Shown here in pieces: positions 1 through 9,357 of a stretch of 64,000 nucleotides of DNA (within the stretch, counting starts at the first letter, position 1; each line of letters starts with the position of its first letter). The notes beneath the pieces were generated by a model. That model did not search any database and was not told the origin of the DNA. It saw only the letters and a list, made by a program, of their open reading frames with translations. The DNA is from Vibrio sp. NTOU-M3 (GTDB taxonomy: Bacteria > Pseudomonadota > Gammaproteobacteria > Enterobacterales > Vibrionaceae), in the NCBI RefSeq assembly GCF_040869035.1, contig NZ_CP162100.1, forward strand, positions 434,001 through 498,000. The letters are read 5' to 3'. The position numbers and the translations under genes were made by a program.

Positions 1-69
1 TAGTCGTAGCTGATTGCTTGATCTACAATACGGCAAAATTCTAACTCGACTATTTTCAGGAAGAGCTGC

Positions 70-2652
70 ATGTACATGAGCACTGATGAGGTTCGTAACG
101 CGTTCCTCAAGTTCTTTGAGAGCAAAGGACACCAAATCGTAGAAAGTTCATCGTTAGTACCGCATAACGACCCAACCCTGCTATTCACAAATGCAGGTAT
201 GAACCAATTTAAAGATTGTTTCTTAGGTTTAGAAAAACGCGCTTACACACGAGCAACTACGGCTCAACGCTGTGTACGTGCGGGTGGTAAGCACAATGAC
301 CTAGAAAACGTTGGCTTCACGGCTCGTCACCATACTTTCTTTGAAATGCTAGGTAACTTTAGTTTTGGCGACTATTTCAAAGAAGATGCTATTGCGTTTG
401 CTTGGGAATTCCTGACTGAAACGCTTAAATTACCTGCAGAGCGTCTACTCGTAACAATTTATGAAACGGACGATGAAGCATTCGATATCTGGAACAAGAA
501 AGTAGGCGTTCCAGCAGACCGCATTATTCGCATCGGCGACAAGAAAGGTGGTAAACCATACGAGTCAGATAACTTCTGGCAAATGGGTGACACTGGTCCT
601 TGTGGTCCATGTACTGAAATCTTCTACGATCACGGTGAGCACATCTGGGGTGGCCGTCCTGGTACACCTGAAGAAGATGGTGACCGTTTCATCGAGATCT
701 GGAACAACGTATTCATGCAGTTCAACCGTCACGCAGACGGCACTATGGAACCGCTACCAAAACCATCGGTAGATACGGGGATGGGTATCGAGCGTATCTC
801 TGCAATCATGCAAGGCGTTCACTCAAACTACGAAATCGATGTATTCCAAACTCTGATCAAAGCAGCCGCTGAAGTGATCGGTTACGAAGATCTATCAAAC
901 CAATCGTTACGCGTTATCGCTGACCACATCCGTTCATGTTCATTCCTGATCGTTGATGGCGTTATGCCTTCAAACGAAGGTCGTGGCTACGTTCTACGTC
1001 GTATCATCCGTCGTGCAGTTCGTCACGGTAACAAGCTGGGCGCCCAAGGTGCATTCTTCCACAAACTGGTTGGTGTACTAGCAGACATCATGGGCACGGC
1101 TGGCGAAGAGCTGAAGCGTCAACAAGCAGTGGTTGAAAAAGTACTGCGTATTGAAGAAGAAAACTTCGGTCGTACACTTGAGCGCGGTATGGCTATTCTA
1201 AACGAAGCTTTAGATAACCTAGACGGTAAAGTGCTAGACGGCGAAACCGTATTCAAACTTTACGATACTTACGGCTTCCCTGCTGACTTAACTAACGACG
1301 TTGCACGTGAACGTGAGTTCGCAATCGACGAAGAAGGTTTCGAGAAAGCGATGGAAGAGCAGCGTCAACGTGCGCGTGAAGCTGGTAACTTCGGTACTGA
1401 CTACAACGCAGCAATCAAAGTTGATACGCAAACAGAATTCTGTGGTTACACAGGCACAAAAGGCTCTAGCTCGGTAGCAGCGATGTTCGTTGAAGGTAAT
1501 GAAGTCGATTCACTATCTGCAGGCGACAAAGCAATCATCGTACTTGGTGAGACTCCATTCTACGCTGAGTCAGGCGGCCAATGTGGTGACGCTGGTGAAA
1601 TCCGCACTGAGTCTGGCGTATTCCGTGTTGAAGACACTCAGAAACTAGGCAATGCAATCGCACACCACGGTGTAATGGCAGAAGGCGTGCTAGCGAAAGG
1701 TGACGAAGTAGCAACTATCGTTGACGCTGAGCGTCGCGCAGCTATCTCTCTAAACCACTCAGCAACGCACTTGCTACACGCTGCACTACGCCAAGTTCTT
1801 GGTGAGCATGTAACGCAAAAAGGTTCACTAGTGAAGGCTGACAGCCTACGTTTCGACTTCTCACACCTAGAAGCGGTAACCGCAGCGGAACTGAAAGAAG
1901 TTGAGCGCCTGGTAAACGCACAAATTCGGCGTAACCACGTGATTGAAACCAACGTGATGGACATTGAGTCTGCGAAGAAGAAAGGCGCAATGGCACTGTT
2001 CGGTGAGAAGTACGACGACGAAGTGCGCGTACTGTCTATGGGCGATTTCTCGACTGAGCTATGTGGTGGTATCCACGCTTCAAGCACTGGTGACATCGGT
2101 CTATTTAAGATCTCTTCTGAAGGTGGTATCGCGGCAGGTATCCGTCGTATTGAAGCAGTAACGGGTGAAGGAGCGCTAGATGCAATCGAAGCTCAAGCGG
2201 CTAAGTACGAAGAGAAACTGGCTGAATCTGCACAGAAAGCGAAATCTCTTGAGAAAGAAATTCAGAAACTGAAAGACAAGATGGCTGCTGCAGAAAGTGC
2301 AAACATCATGGGTAAAGCTCAGGAAATTAACGGTGTTAAAGTGCTGATCGCTGGTATGGAAGGTGCCGATAGTAAAAATCTACGCACTATGGTTGATGAC
2401 ATCAAGAATCAAATGGGCAGCGGTGTTGTTATGTTGGCAAACGTCAATGATGGCAAGATTGGCCTGATTGCTGGTGTTACCAAAGATCTGATCAGCAAAG
2501 TTAAAGCGGGTGACCTTGTTAAGATGGTTGCTGAACAAGTCGGTGGCAAAGGCGGTGGCCGTCCAGATATGGCGCAAGCTGGTGGTGCAGACGTTGCTGC
2601 GCTGCCTGAAGCTATTCAATCAGTACAGCCTTGGCTAGAAGAACGCCTGTAA
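70..2652 (+). CDS. alaS: Alanyl-tRNA synthetase
   Basis: Cytoplasmic class II enzyme that charges tRNA-Ala and edits mischarged Ser/Gly. The 860 codons match the usual length of about 860-876. The N-terminal catalytic core is clear ([10 protein letters not shown] and the [19 protein letters not shown] stretch). The editing domain has the zinc ligands HSATH near residue 563 and CGGIH near residue 664. The C-terminal glycine-rich C-Ala segment ([15 protein letters not shown]) is present. The ATG at 70 follows AGGAAGAG at 58-65; a second in-frame ATG at 76 is a possible alternative. A terminator follows, so it is probably the last gene of an upstream unit. The 69 bases before it hold only its ribosome site; no other gene is seen there. 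Confidence 0.98.
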   Translation: MYMSTDEVRNAFLKFFESKGHQIVESSSLVPHNDPTLLFTNAGMNQFKDCFLGLEKRAYTRATTAQRCVRAGGKHNDLENVGFTARHHTFFEMLGNFSFGDYFKEDAIAFAWEFLTETLKLPAERLLVTIYETDDEAFDIWNKKVGVPADRIIRIGDKKGGKPYESDNFWQMGDTGPCGPCTEIFYDHGEHIWGGRPGTPEEDGDRFIEIWNNVFMQFNRHADGTMEPLPKPSVDTGMGIERISAIMQGVHSNYEIDVFQTLIKAAAEVIGYEDLSNQSLRVIADHIRSCSFLIVDGVMPSNEGRGYVLRRIIRRAVRHGNKLGAQGAFFHKLVGVLADIMGTAGEELKRQQAVVEKVLRIEEENFGRTLERGMAILNEALDNLDGKVLDGETVFKLYDTYGFPADLTNDVAREREFAIDEEGFEKAMEEQRQRAREAGNFGTDYNAAIKVDTQTEFCGYTGTKGSSSVAAMFVEGNEVDSLSAGDKAIIVLGETPFYAESGGQCGDAGEIRTESGVFRVEDTQKLGNAIAHHGVMAEGVLAKGDEVATIVDAERRAAISLNHSATHLLHAALRQVLGEHVTQKGSLVKADSLRFDFSHLEAVTAAELKEVERLVNAQIRRNHVIETNVMDIESAKKKGAMALFGEKYDDEVRVLSMGDFSTELCGGIHASSTGDIGLFKISSEGGIAAGIRRIEAVTGEGALDAIEAQAAKYEEKLAESAQKAKSLEKEIQKLKDKMAAAESANIMGKAQEINGVKVLIAGMEGADSKNLRTMVDDIKNQMGSGVVMLANVNDGKIGLIAGVTKDLISKVKAGDLVKMVAEQVGGKGGGRPDMAQAGGADVAALPEAIQSVQPWLEERL

Positions 2653-2668
2653 TTAATTCAAAACGACT

Positions 2669-2707
2669 TACGCTCAATCATTATTCTTTGATTGGGCGTA
2701 TTTTTTT
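2669..2707 (+). terminator. Rho-independent terminator after alaS
   Basis: Inverted repeat TACGCTCAATCA / TTGATTGGGCGTA with a short loop, followed directly by seven T residues. It lies 16 bases after the alaS stop. Confidence 0.85.
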
Positions 2708-2852
2708 ATGGTAACCAAGTGGTTTATTTGACCGTATTTTAACCAGGTCATTTAGGCAGCTTGGTTTTTGTTGTAACGGCCACGTATATAATCGTAACCA
2801 ACGTAATATGGGTGGTTCGAATGAGACTTTGGTCTTGGGAAGGTGAAGACTG

Positions 2853-4040
2853 GTGAAAAAGCCCCTTATCGTGCAAAAGTTTGGCGGAACCTCTGTGGGT
2901 TCAATTGAAAGGATCCATCAGGTCGCTAAACACATCATTAAGGCGAAAAATGATGGCAATCAAGTTGTCGTTGTGGTGTCTGCTATGTCAGGCGAAACAA
3001 ATCGACTCATGGAGCTCGCTAAGCAAATAGATAGCGTTCCAACGGCTCGAGAACTTGATGTTTTGCTCTCTGCTGGTGAGCAAGTGTCGATGGCACTACT
3101 CGCAATGACGCTCAATAAATTGGGTCATGCTGCGCGCTCACTTACCGGAGCACAAGCGAATATTGTGACGGACAATCAACACAATGACGCGACGATTAAA
3201 TATATTGATACCTCGATAATTGATGAATTATTAGCGTTAGATCAGATAGTGATAGTCGCAGGTTTTCAAGGGATCAATGAAAAAGGGGACATCACCACAC
3301 TTGGCCGTGGTGGTTCCGATACTAGTGCAGTGACGTTAGCGGGTGCATTAGGCGCAAAGGAATGCCAGATCTTTACTGATGTCGATGGCGTATACAGTTG
3401 CGATCCTCGAGTCGTCGAAAATGCGGCGAAACTTGATGTCATCGACTTCCCTTCTATGGAAGAAATGGCACGTAAAGGGGCTAAAGTATTACATTTACCT
3501 TCAGTCCAATTTGCTTGGCAAAACAAAGTGCCATTGAGAGTTCTATCTACATTTGATAGCAATGCAGGTAGCTTGGTGACAGGAGAGCAATGCCAGCGCG
3601 CTGTGTGTGGTTTGGCGATTCAACGTGACATGAGCCTTATTAAGGTCAGTTCAGACCACCTGTCTAATGTGAAAAAACAATGCCAGTTGTTAGGTATACG
3701 CATATGGAATGTGATCGAACATCCAGAATGGACAGGCATTATTATAAAACAAGATGCTTGTGCCAAATTGGCTCTGGTTTTCAGCGATAAAATCCGTAAT
3801 AGTGAGCCTTTAAGTTTGCTAACTGTTGTTGGTTTGCGAGCTGAAGAATTGGTAGAGCGTTCATGTGAGTTATTAGAAGAGCAGGGGATCCAAGTAGGTC
3901 ATGTTGCTCAGAAAAAACAGTCATTGATGTTCGCCTTGTTGCCTGAATGCGTCGATAAAGCGGCCAATATTCTTCACGATGCTTATATAACATCTAATGA
4001 AGTAGAAGATTATCAACAAAAACATGCGTTTTTAGGTTAG
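2853..4040 (+). CDS. lysC: Aspartate kinase (monofunctional)
   Basis: Phosphorylates L-aspartate, the first step to lysine, threonine, methionine and diaminopimelate. The substrate/ATP motif KFGGTS is at residues 9-14, and GRGGSDTSAV and FTDVDGVY are also present in the kinase domain. The C-terminal third looks like a regulatory ACT region, but is less conserved to the eye. At 395 residues it is nearer the short monofunctional class than E. coli LysC (about 449). The start is GTG, preceded by GGGAAGGTGAAG at about 2837-2848. The gene stands between alaS and csrA, an order known in vibrios. No lysine riboswitch is apparent in the 145-base leader. The symbol is by context; which end product inhibits it cannot be told. 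Confidence 0.93.
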   Translation: MKKPLIVQKFGGTSVGSIERIHQVAKHIIKAKNDGNQVVVVVSAMSGETNRLMELAKQIDSVPTARELDVLLSAGEQVSMALLAMTLNKLGHAARSLTGAQANIVTDNQHNDATIKYIDTSIIDELLALDQIVIVAGFQGINEKGDITTLGRGGSDTSAVTLAGALGAKECQIFTDVDGVYSCDPRVVENAAKLDVIDFPSMEEMARKGAKVLHLPSVQFAWQNKVPLRVLSTFDSNAGSLVTGEQCQRAVCGLAIQRDMSLIKVSSDHLSNVKKQCQLLGIRIWNVIEHPEWTGIIIKQDACAKLALVFSDKIRNSEPLSLLTVVGLRAEELVERSCELLEEQGIQVGHVAQKKQSLMFALLPECVDKAANILHDAYITSNEVEDYQQKHAFLG

Positions 4041-4133
4041 ACTCCCGCAACAATTGAGTTTACGAAAATATAACTTTTGTTGGATAATAGCTTCGTAGCA
4101 AGATAAATCAGAGATTACTCAAGGAGCAAAAGA

Positions 4134-4331
4134 ATGCTAATTTTGACTCGCCGTGTTGGCGAAACCCTAATGATTGGTGATGAAGTTACAGTAACGGTAC
4201 TTGGTGTTAAAGGTAACCAAGTTCGTATCGGCGTTAATGCTCCGAAAGAAGTATCTGTTCACCGTGAAGAGATCTACATGCGCATTCAAGCAGAAAAAGG
4301 TAATGGTAACACTGCTTCTGGCAACTACTAA
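4134..4331 (+). CDS. csrA: Carbon storage regulator CsrA
   Basis: Small dimeric RNA-binding protein that binds GGA-containing leaders and represses or stabilises mRNAs; in vibrios it controls carbon metabolism, motility and quorum sensing with the CsrB-type RNAs. The 65-residue sequence begins [16 protein letters not shown] and contains VHREEIY near residues 42-48, including the RNA-contacting Arg. Strong ribosome site CAAGGAGC just before the ATG. It stands alone between lysC and the tRNA array and ends in its own terminator. No other interpretation is plausible. Confidence 0.98.
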   Translation: MLILTRRVGETLMIGDEVTVTVLGVKGNQVRIGVNAPKEVSVHREEIYMRIQAEKGNGNTASGNY

Positions 4332-4337
4332 TTACAG

Positions 4338-4367
4338 AAAAAGGCTGACTTCGTGTCAGCCTTTTTT
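4338..4367 (+). terminator. Terminator after csrA
   Basis: AAAGGCTGAC / GTCAGCC stem with a five-base loop, followed by six Ts. Confidence 0.9.
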
Positions 4368-4471
4368 CTTTGTTTATTCGGCATATTAATTGTGAAAAGA
4401 GTGATTTCGCATCGCTTTGATTAAATAGCCAACGGTTGGCGTTTTTTTTCCGATTTTTGCCAAGAAAATGT

Positions 4472-4499
4472 TTGACATATTTTTGGTAAATCGTAATAT
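4472..4499 (+). promoter_or_regulatory. Sigma-70 promoter of the tRNA array
   Basis: A -35 box TTGACA (4472-4477) and -10 box TAATAT (4494-4499) with a 16-base spacer. The discriminator after the -10 is C-rich (GTGCCTCCGC), as is usual for stringently controlled stable-RNA promoters. The first tRNA begins 15 bases downstream. Confidence 0.75.
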
Positions 4500-4514
4500 G
4501 TGCCTCCGCAAGAC

Positions 4515-4607
4515 GGTGAGGTGGCCGAGAGGCTGAAGGCGCTCCCCTGCTAAGGGAGTATGCGGTTTGTAGCCGCATCGAGGGTTCGAATCCCTCCCTC
4601 ACCGCCA
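4515..4607 (+). tRNA. tRNA-Ser (anticodon GCU)
   Basis: 93-nt class II tRNA with a long variable arm. Acceptor GGTGAGG pairs with CCTCACC; CCA is encoded. Anticodon GCT at 4549-4551 reads AGC/AGU serine codons. First member of the array. Confidence 0.97.
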
Positions 4608-4639
4608 TTCTTGCAATCGCTTTGAAACAAAAGCATAGC

Positions 4640-4716
4640 GCGCTCGTAGCTCAGCTGGATAGAGTACCTGGCTACGAACCAGGCGGTCGGAGGTTCGAAT
4701 CCTCCCGAGCGCGCCA
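4640..4716 (+). tRNA. tRNA-Arg (anticodon ACG), copy 1
   Basis: 77-nt tRNA. Acceptor GCGCTCG / CGAGCGC, discriminator G, encoded CCA. The anticodon loop CTACGAA gives ACG (4674-4676), read after A34-to-inosine editing for CGU/CGC/CGA. Confidence 0.97.
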
Positions 4717-4740
4717 TATTCCCTTACCAGGGACTGAAAC

Positions 4741-4833
4741 GGTGAGGTGGCCGAGAGGCTGAAGGCGCTCCCCTGCTAAGGGAGTATGCGGTTTGTAGCC
4801 GCATCGAGGGTTCGAATCCCTCCCTCACCGCCA
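4741..4833 (+). tRNA. tRNA-Ser (anticodon GCU), copy 2
   Basis: Identical to the tRNA-Ser gene at 4515-4607 over all 93 bases as read. A class II tRNA with encoded CCA. Confidence 0.97.
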
Positions 4834-4877
4834 TTAATTGGCCATTGGTCAATTTTTTTGTTTCAAAGCTAAAGAAA

Positions 4878-4893
4878 TGTGATATATTTCACA
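4878..4893 (+). promoter_or_regulatory. Consensus CRP-type motif inside tRNA array
   Basis: TGTGA-TATATT-TCACA matches both half-sites of the CRP consensus exactly. It lies in the spacer between tRNA-Ser copy 2 and tRNA-Arg copy 2, ending seven bases before the tRNA. The A/T centre also resembles a -10 box. Whether CRP binds is inference from sequence alone. Confidence 0.5.
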
Positions 4894-4899
4894 CCTTGC

Positions 4900-4976
4900 G
4901 CGCTCGTAGCTCAGCTGGATAGAGTACCTGGCTACGAACCAGGCGGTCGGAGGTTCGAATCCTCCCGAGCGCGCCA
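4900..4976 (+). tRNA. tRNA-Arg (anticodon ACG), copy 2
   Basis: Same sequence as copy 1 (acceptor GCGCTCG / CGAGCGC, encoded CCA). First tRNA of the 261-bp repeat series. Confidence 0.97.
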
Positions 4977-5018
4977 TTATTTAGTTCGGTAAGTTTTACA
5001 ACTTGTTGAACACCCCGT

Positions 5019-5095
5019 GCGTCCTTAGCTCAGCTGGATAGAGTACCTGGCTACGAACCAGGCGGTCGGAGGTTCGAATCCTCCAGGACGCGCCA
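5019..5095 (+). tRNA. tRNA-Arg (anticodon ACG), copy 3, variant acceptor
   Basis: Same body as the other Arg genes, but the acceptor is GCGTCCT / AGGACGC. The three changed positions are all compensated on the other strand, so the stem stays paired. CCA is encoded. Confidence 0.96.
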
Positions 5096-5160
5096 CTCTT
5101 TAGGTTTCCCTTCATATGAGTGGAATCCTGATATTGACAATGTTGATATCGAAACATTGC

Positions 5161-5237
5161 GCGCTCGTAGCTCAGCTGGATAGAGTACCTGGCTACGAAC
5201 CAGGCGGTCGGAGGTTCGAATCCTCCCGAGCGCGCCA
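5161..5237 (+). tRNA. tRNA-Arg (anticodon ACG), copy 4
   Basis: Acceptor GCGCTCG type, as in copies 1 and 2, exactly 261 bases after copy 2. Confidence 0.97.
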
Positions 5238-5279
5238 TTATTTAGTTTGGTAAGTTTTACAATTTATTGAACACCCCGT

Positions 5280-5356
5280 GCGTCCTTAGCTCAGCTGGAT
5301 AGAGTACCTGGCTACGAACCAGGCGGTCGGAGGTTCGAATCCTCCAGGACGCGCCA
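5280..5356 (+). tRNA. tRNA-Arg (anticodon ACG), copy 5, variant acceptor
   Basis: Acceptor GCGTCCT / AGGACGC type, exactly 261 bases after copy 3. CCA is encoded. Confidence 0.96.
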
Positions 5357-5421
5357 CTCTTTAGGTTTCCCTTCATGTGAGAGGAATCCTGATATTGACA
5401 ATGTTGGTATCGAAACATTGC

Positions 5422-5498
5422 GCGCTCGTAGCTCAGCTGGATAGAGTACCTGGCTACGAACCAGGCGGTCGGAGGTTCGAATCCTCCCGAGCGCGCCA
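5422..5498 (+). tRNA. tRNA-Arg (anticodon ACG), copy 6
   Basis: Acceptor GCGCTCG type, 261 bases after copy 4. Last tRNA of the array, followed by a terminator. Confidence 0.97.
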
Positions 5499-5506
5499 TC
5501 TATATA

Positions 5507-5535
5507 AAGCCTCGCAATTTTGTGAGGCTTTTTTA
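5507..5535 (+). terminator. Terminator after the tRNA array
   Basis: AAGCCTC / GAGGCTT stem with the internal CGCAATTTTGT loop, followed by a T run. Confidence 0.85.
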
Positions 5536-5886
5536 TTAACATCTGTTTATCATTTTGTTTACTTTGAAATTACAATTCATTGTTTAATAAAGTAAATTCT
5601 AAGAAATATTAAGCCTCTCGCAACAATCCCTTCATAGTTAGACTAACGTCGAAAAACACTCAGTTATTTGTACTTAAAATCATTCATATTTCAGAGTTAT
5701 GTGATTTGTGTGACGAATATTTCCTTAAAAGTGTGCAATTTTATCAAGACTGCTTTAAACAAAATTGACAAAGTTTAACCAATCGAGATAATCCTAGACC
5801 ACTTGTCGGGATCAATCTGCTGAATTCCTGCACACAGTGGTTCCCTTACTAGGGTGTTGTCAGGATGACAAAGAAAGGAAGCAAAA
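5536..5886 (+). promoter_or_regulatory. oadG upstream region with promoter and structured leader
   Basis: 351 bases without a gene. A good sigma-70 promoter lies at 5765-5792: TTGACA, 16-base spacer, GATAAT. The roughly 90-base leader downstream contains ACCACT (from about 5798) matched by AGTGGT (about 5836-5841), CCCT/AGGG, and TGTC/GACA just before the oadG ribosome site. A weak half CRP-like motif (TGTGATTTGTGTGAC) lies near 5699. The upstream part is AT-rich and shows nothing else. Confidence 0.55.
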
Positions 5887-6144
5887 ATGGAAAATATTGG
5901 AAGCCTGCTAGTAGATGCAGCCGCCATGATGTTCACCGGAATGGCTGTTGTGTTTATTTTCCTAACTATTCTCGTCTATCTCGTTCGGTTGATGTCGAAG
6001 CTGGTACCAGAAGAAGTGCCAGAACCGATCGTTGCCCCAAATCAAAATAACAAAGTTCAAACTAAATCTTCTGCTGTTAGCCCGAAGGTAGTTGCGGCTA
6101 TTTCCGCAGCGGTGCATCAATATCGTACCTCTACCGCTAAATAG
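5887..6144 (+). CDS. oadG: Oxaloacetate decarboxylase gamma subunit
   Basis: Small membrane subunit of the Na+-pumping oxaloacetate decarboxylase. It holds the complex together and carries zinc at its C-terminus in characterised enzymes. The 85 residues contain one hydrophobic span (about residues 10-36, including MMFTGMAVVFIFLTILVYLV) and an acidic/proline-rich cytoplasmic tail. Ribosome site AAAGGAAG precedes the ATG. It is the first gene of oadGAB, and oadA starts 28 bases after its stop. No citrate fermentation genes are adjacent, so it may serve general oxaloacetate turnover. Confidence 0.92.
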   Translation: MENIGSLLVDAAAMMFTGMAVVFIFLTILVYLVRLMSKLVPEEVPEPIVAPNQNNKVQTKSSAVSPKVVAAISAAVHQYRTSTAK

Positions 6145-6171
6145 CATTTGAAAAAGGATTAAAAGGAGTTA

Positions 6172-7953
6172 ATGAGCATGTCTAAACCACTAGCTTTAAC
6201 GGATGTGGTCCTTCGTGATGCCCATCAATCACTGTTTGCAACTCGTATGCGAATTGAAGATATGTTACCGATCGCGGCAGAGTTAGATAAGGTCGGTTAT
6301 TGGTCGCTAGAAACCTGGGGCGGCGCGACGTTTGATGCCTGTATTCGATTCTTGGGAGAAGACCCTTGGGAGCGTTTGCGTGAGCTTAAAAAAGCGATGC
6401 CAAATACTCCAATGCAAATGCTGCTGCGTGGCCAAAACTTACTTGGTTATCGTCACTATGCTGATGATGTTGTCGAAAAGTTTGTTGAGCGTGCGCACGC
6501 GAATGGTATGGACGTATTCCGTATTTTTGATGCAATGAATGACGTTCGTAACTTCCAAAAAGCAGTGAAAGCTGCCGTTGACGTCGGTGCACATGCTCAA
6601 GGGACGCTGTCATATACAACGAGCCCGGTTCATAACGCTGATACTTGGGTTGATTTAGCAAAGCGTCTTGAAGATCTTGGTTGCCACTCATTGTGTATTA
6701 AAGATATGTCAGGGCTGCTTAAACCTTATGAAGCAGAAGAGCTGATCACTCGTATTAAGGCATCATGTGATGTTCCGCTTGCACTTCACTGTCACGCGAC
6801 AACTGGATTGTCGACAGCGACGGCAGTCAAAGCTGTGGAAGCTGGAATTGATATCCTTGATACGGCTATTTCTTCGATGAGTTGTACTTACGGGCACACA
6901 CCAACCGAAACGGTAGTCGCTATGTTGCAAGGTACAGAGCGAGACACCAACTTTAAATTGGATCAATTAGAACCAATTGCTGCTTATTTCCGTGAAGTTC
7001 GTAAAAAGTACGCGAAATTTGAAGGGCAACTGAAAGGTGTCGATTCGCGTATTCTTATTGCTCAAGTTCCCGGTGGTATGCTGACAAATATGGAAGGGCA
7101 GCTAAAAGAGCAAGGTGCTGCCGACCGTCTTGATGAAGTGCTGGAAGAGATCCCTCGCGTCCGCAAAGATCTTGGTTATATTCCTCTCGTGACACCCACG
7201 TCACAAATTGTTGGTACTCAAGCTGTGATCAATGTACTAACTGGCGAGCGCTATAAGAGTATTACCAAAGAAACCGCTGGCGTATTGAAAGGTGAGTATG
7301 GTGCTGCGCCTGCAGAAGTTAATGCAGAACTACAAGCGAAAGTTCTTGATGGTGGGGAAGCCATCACTTGTCGTCCGGCTGATCTTTTGCAAGATGAATT
7401 AGATAACCTAACCACCGAGCTGCTTGAAAAAGCAAAAGCGGAAAGCATTTCTTTGGCTGAAGAAACGGTTGATGATGTTCTAACTTACGCTTTGTTCCCT
7501 CAAGTAGGGCTTAAGTTCCTGAAAAATCGCCATAATCCAGAGGCGTTTGAACCTGCACCAGGCAAGGAAGAACCTGTAGCTCCTGTCGTCCAGGTTGCTG
7601 AGGGCGGAATTGAAACCTACAGCGTTAAAGTAGATGGGCAGGTTTATGATGTTGAAGTGGGACCTCAAGGTCAGTTAACGTCTGTTTCCCCTGCAACAAA
7701 ATCCACAGAACAAGCACCAGCGCCTGCTCCAAGTGGTAACAGTGAAACTGTACCTGCTCCTCTTGCTGGCAATATCTTTAAGGTCAATGTAGCGAGTGGT
7801 GTGGAAGTTGCGGAAGGGGATGTCCTACTGATTCTTGAAGCGATGAAGATGGAGACAGAAGTTCGCGCGGCGCGTGGTGGTATTGTTCAGGATCTTCATG
7901 TGAAAGAAGGGGATTCTGTCACAGTCGGTTCGCCACTTCTGAGCTTAGCATAA
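6172..7953 (+). CDS. oadA: Oxaloacetate decarboxylase alpha subunit (biotin carrier)
   Basis: Carboxyltransferase that moves CO2 from oxaloacetate to biotin; OadB then decarboxylates carboxybiotin and exports Na+. The N-terminal half is a pyruvate-carboxylase-like TIM barrel ([13 protein letters not shown] near residue 14). An Ala/Pro linker (APAPAPSG, around residue 523) precedes a biotinyl domain with AMKMET, the biotinylated Lys being residue 559. At 593 residues it matches the family. The ATG at 6172 lies three bases after AGGAG; the ATG at 6178 is better spaced and equally possible. The gene lies 28 bases after oadG and 9 before oadB. Confidence 0.97.
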   Translation: MSMSKPLALTDVVLRDAHQSLFATRMRIEDMLPIAAELDKVGYWSLETWGGATFDACIRFLGEDPWERLRELKKAMPNTPMQMLLRGQNLLGYRHYADDVVEKFVERAHANGMDVFRIFDAMNDVRNFQKAVKAAVDVGAHAQGTLSYTTSPVHNADTWVDLAKRLEDLGCHSLCIKDMSGLLKPYEAEELITRIKASCDVPLALHCHATTGLSTATAVKAVEAGIDILDTAISSMSCTYGHTPTETVVAMLQGTERDTNFKLDQLEPIAAYFREVRKKYAKFEGQLKGVDSRILIAQVPGGMLTNMEGQLKEQGAADRLDEVLEEIPRVRKDLGYIPLVTPTSQIVGTQAVINVLTGERYKSITKETAGVLKGEYGAAPAEVNAELQAKVLDGGEAITCRPADLLQDELDNLTTELLEKAKAESISLAEETVDDVLTYALFPQVGLKFLKNRHNPEAFEPAPGKEEPVAPVVQVAEGGIETYSVKVDGQVYDVEVGPQGQLTSVSPATKSTEQAPAPAPSGNSETVPAPLAGNIFKVNVASGVEVAEGDVLLILEAMKMETEVRAARGGIVQDLHVKEGDSVTVGSPLLSLA

Positions 7954-7962
7954 GGGAGTAGC

Positions 7963-9261
7963 ATGGACGGATTATTAACTCTATGGTCGGAGACTGGTCT
8001 TGCCAACTTTGAGCTTGGTCAATTGTGTATGATCTTCGTTGGTTGTGTACTATTGTTCCTTGCGATTCGTAAAGGCTTTGAACCCTTATTACTACTGCCT
8101 ATTGGTTTCGGGGCTATTTTGGCAAATATCCCAGTGGTTGGGCTTGCGAACAGTGCAGTACTTAACGCTATCTATTCTGGTGACGTTAAGCTACTGACAG
8201 AGTTTGCTTCGATCCTTGGTGCTTCTGATATATCTGCCGATGTACTCAGAGTCGCTTATAAAGCTGCCGAGCAGGAGCAGCTTGTATTGCTAGAGCAACT
8301 TGCTCACAGTGCCAAGTTCACGGATGGTACGTTATACACGTTTTATAACGTTGCCGTTGCTTCTGGTGTCGCGCCACTTCTGATCTTTCTAGGAGTAGGT
8401 GCGATGACAGACTTTGGTGCTCTCATCGCGAACCCCAAAACCTTATGGTTAGGTGCTGCGGCGCAATTTGGTATTTTTGCTACCCTGTTTGGTGCCATTC
8501 TGTTGAACTACATTCCTGGTATGGAATTTAGTATGCCCGACGCTGCATCGATTGCGATCATTGGTGGTGCAGATGGACCGACAGCTATTTTCTTAGCAAG
8601 CAAGCTTTCGCCGGACTTATTGGGTGCGATTGCAGTTGCGGCGTATAGTTATATGGCTCTTGTACCAATTATCCAGCCACCAATCATGAAAGCGCTGACC
8701 TCTCCTGAAGAGCGTAAGATCCAAATGGCTCAATTGCGTCATGTAGGGAAAATGGAAAAAGTGCTCTTTCCTCTCGCAGTACTAATGATGGCTATCCTTT
8801 TCCTACCATCGGCTACGCCGCTTGTTGGTATGTTCTGCCTTGGCAACTTAATGCGAGAAGCTGGTGTTGTTGATCGTCTTTCAAAGACGGCCCAAAATGA
8901 GCTGATTAATATTGTCACGATTTTCCTTGGCTTGAGTGTCGGTTCAAAACTGCAAGCAGCAGAATTCTTGAACATAGAAACTCTTGGTATTTTGGCCCTT
9001 GGAGCTGTTGCCTTTAGTATTGGTACTGCTGGCGGTGTATTGATGGCCAAGTTGCTTAATAAGTTTTCTAAAGAAGACATTAACCCACTGATTGGTGCAG
9101 CAGGAGTGTCTGCAGTACCAATGGCAGCTCGTGTGGTCAACAAAGTTGGCCTTGAAGCGAACCCTCAAAACTTCTTATTGATGCATGCGATGGGGCCAAA
9201 CGTTGCCGGGGTATTAGGGTCGGCAGTCGCGGCAGGTATTTTGCTTGCTCTGGTTGGTTAA
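7963..9261 (+). CDS. oadB: Oxaloacetate decarboxylase beta subunit (Na+ pump)
   Basis: Polytopic inner-membrane subunit that couples carboxybiotin decarboxylation to Na+ export. The 432 residues are close to characterised OadB. Many hydrophobic spans are visible. The conserved [11 protein letters not shown] motif places the key Asp at residue 204, and [12 protein letters not shown] and [13 protein letters not shown] near the C-terminus are also family signatures. Ribosome site AAGGGAG precedes the ATG. It is the last gene of the operon, followed by a terminator. Confidence 0.97.
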   Translation: MDGLLTLWSETGLANFELGQLCMIFVGCVLLFLAIRKGFEPLLLLPIGFGAILANIPVVGLANSAVLNAIYSGDVKLLTEFASILGASDISADVLRVAYKAAEQEQLVLLEQLAHSAKFTDGTLYTFYNVAVASGVAPLLIFLGVGAMTDFGALIANPKTLWLGAAAQFGIFATLFGAILLNYIPGMEFSMPDAASIAIIGGADGPTAIFLASKLSPDLLGAIAVAAYSYMALVPIIQPPIMKALTSPEERKIQMAQLRHVGKMEKVLFPLAVLMMAILFLPSATPLVGMFCLGNLMREAGVVDRLSKTAQNELINIVTIFLGLSVGSKLQAAEFLNIETLGILALGAVAFSIGTAGGVLMAKLLNKFSKEDINPLIGAAGVSAVPMAARVVNKVGLEANPQNFLLMHAMGPNVAGVLGSAVAAGILLALVG

Positions 9262-9307
9262 TCTGCGAACAAGTAATTAACTTTAAACCAAGAAATGGTA
9301 TATATTC

Positions 9308-9335
9308 AAAGGGATGCTTCATGCATCCCTTTTTA
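9308..9335 (+). terminator. Terminator after oadGAB
   Basis: AAAGGGATGC / GCATCCCTTT stem with loop TTCAT and a following T run. Confidence 0.88.
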
Positions 9336-9357
9336 CATGAACAGGGAAATACTCATA

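Larger units (their letters stand above)
4900..5498 (+). repeat. Tandem 261-bp tRNA-Arg repeat unit
   Basis: The tRNA starts at 4900, 5161 and 5422 and at 5019 and 5280 are each spaced by 261 bases. The spacers, such as the 5096-5160 and 5357-5421 pair, differ at only a few positions. This is a recent tandem duplication of a two-tRNA unit, with 2.3 copies present. Confidence 0.9.

Noticed and set aside
1638..2096. 152-residue reading frame antisense to alaS
   Set aside because: It lies wholly inside conserved alaS sequence, has no ribosome site or recognisable domain, and arises from codon bias on the sense strand.
2708..2852. Lysine riboswitch upstream of the aspartokinase gene
   Set aside because: The 145-base leader is too short, and I see no conserved L-box segments or terminator hairpin.
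4515..5498. CRISPR-like appearance of regularly spaced repeats
   Set aside because: The repeated units are 77- and 93-nt tRNAs with cloverleaf pairing and CCA ends. There are no cas genes, and the spacers are themselves repeats.
4996..5499. Two nearly identical 80-residue reading frames on the minus strand
   Set aside because: They are translations of the tRNA-Arg tandem repeat. The near-identity reflects the 261-bp duplication, not protein genes.
5865..6050. 61-residue frame overlapping oadG
   Set aside because: It is a different frame of the oadG start region. OadG is clearly recognisable and has the proper ribosome site.
9295..9357. Longer N-terminus for the MDR oxidoreductase
   Set aside because: The extra 21 codons run across the oadB terminator hairpin, and the family similarity starts at the later ATG.
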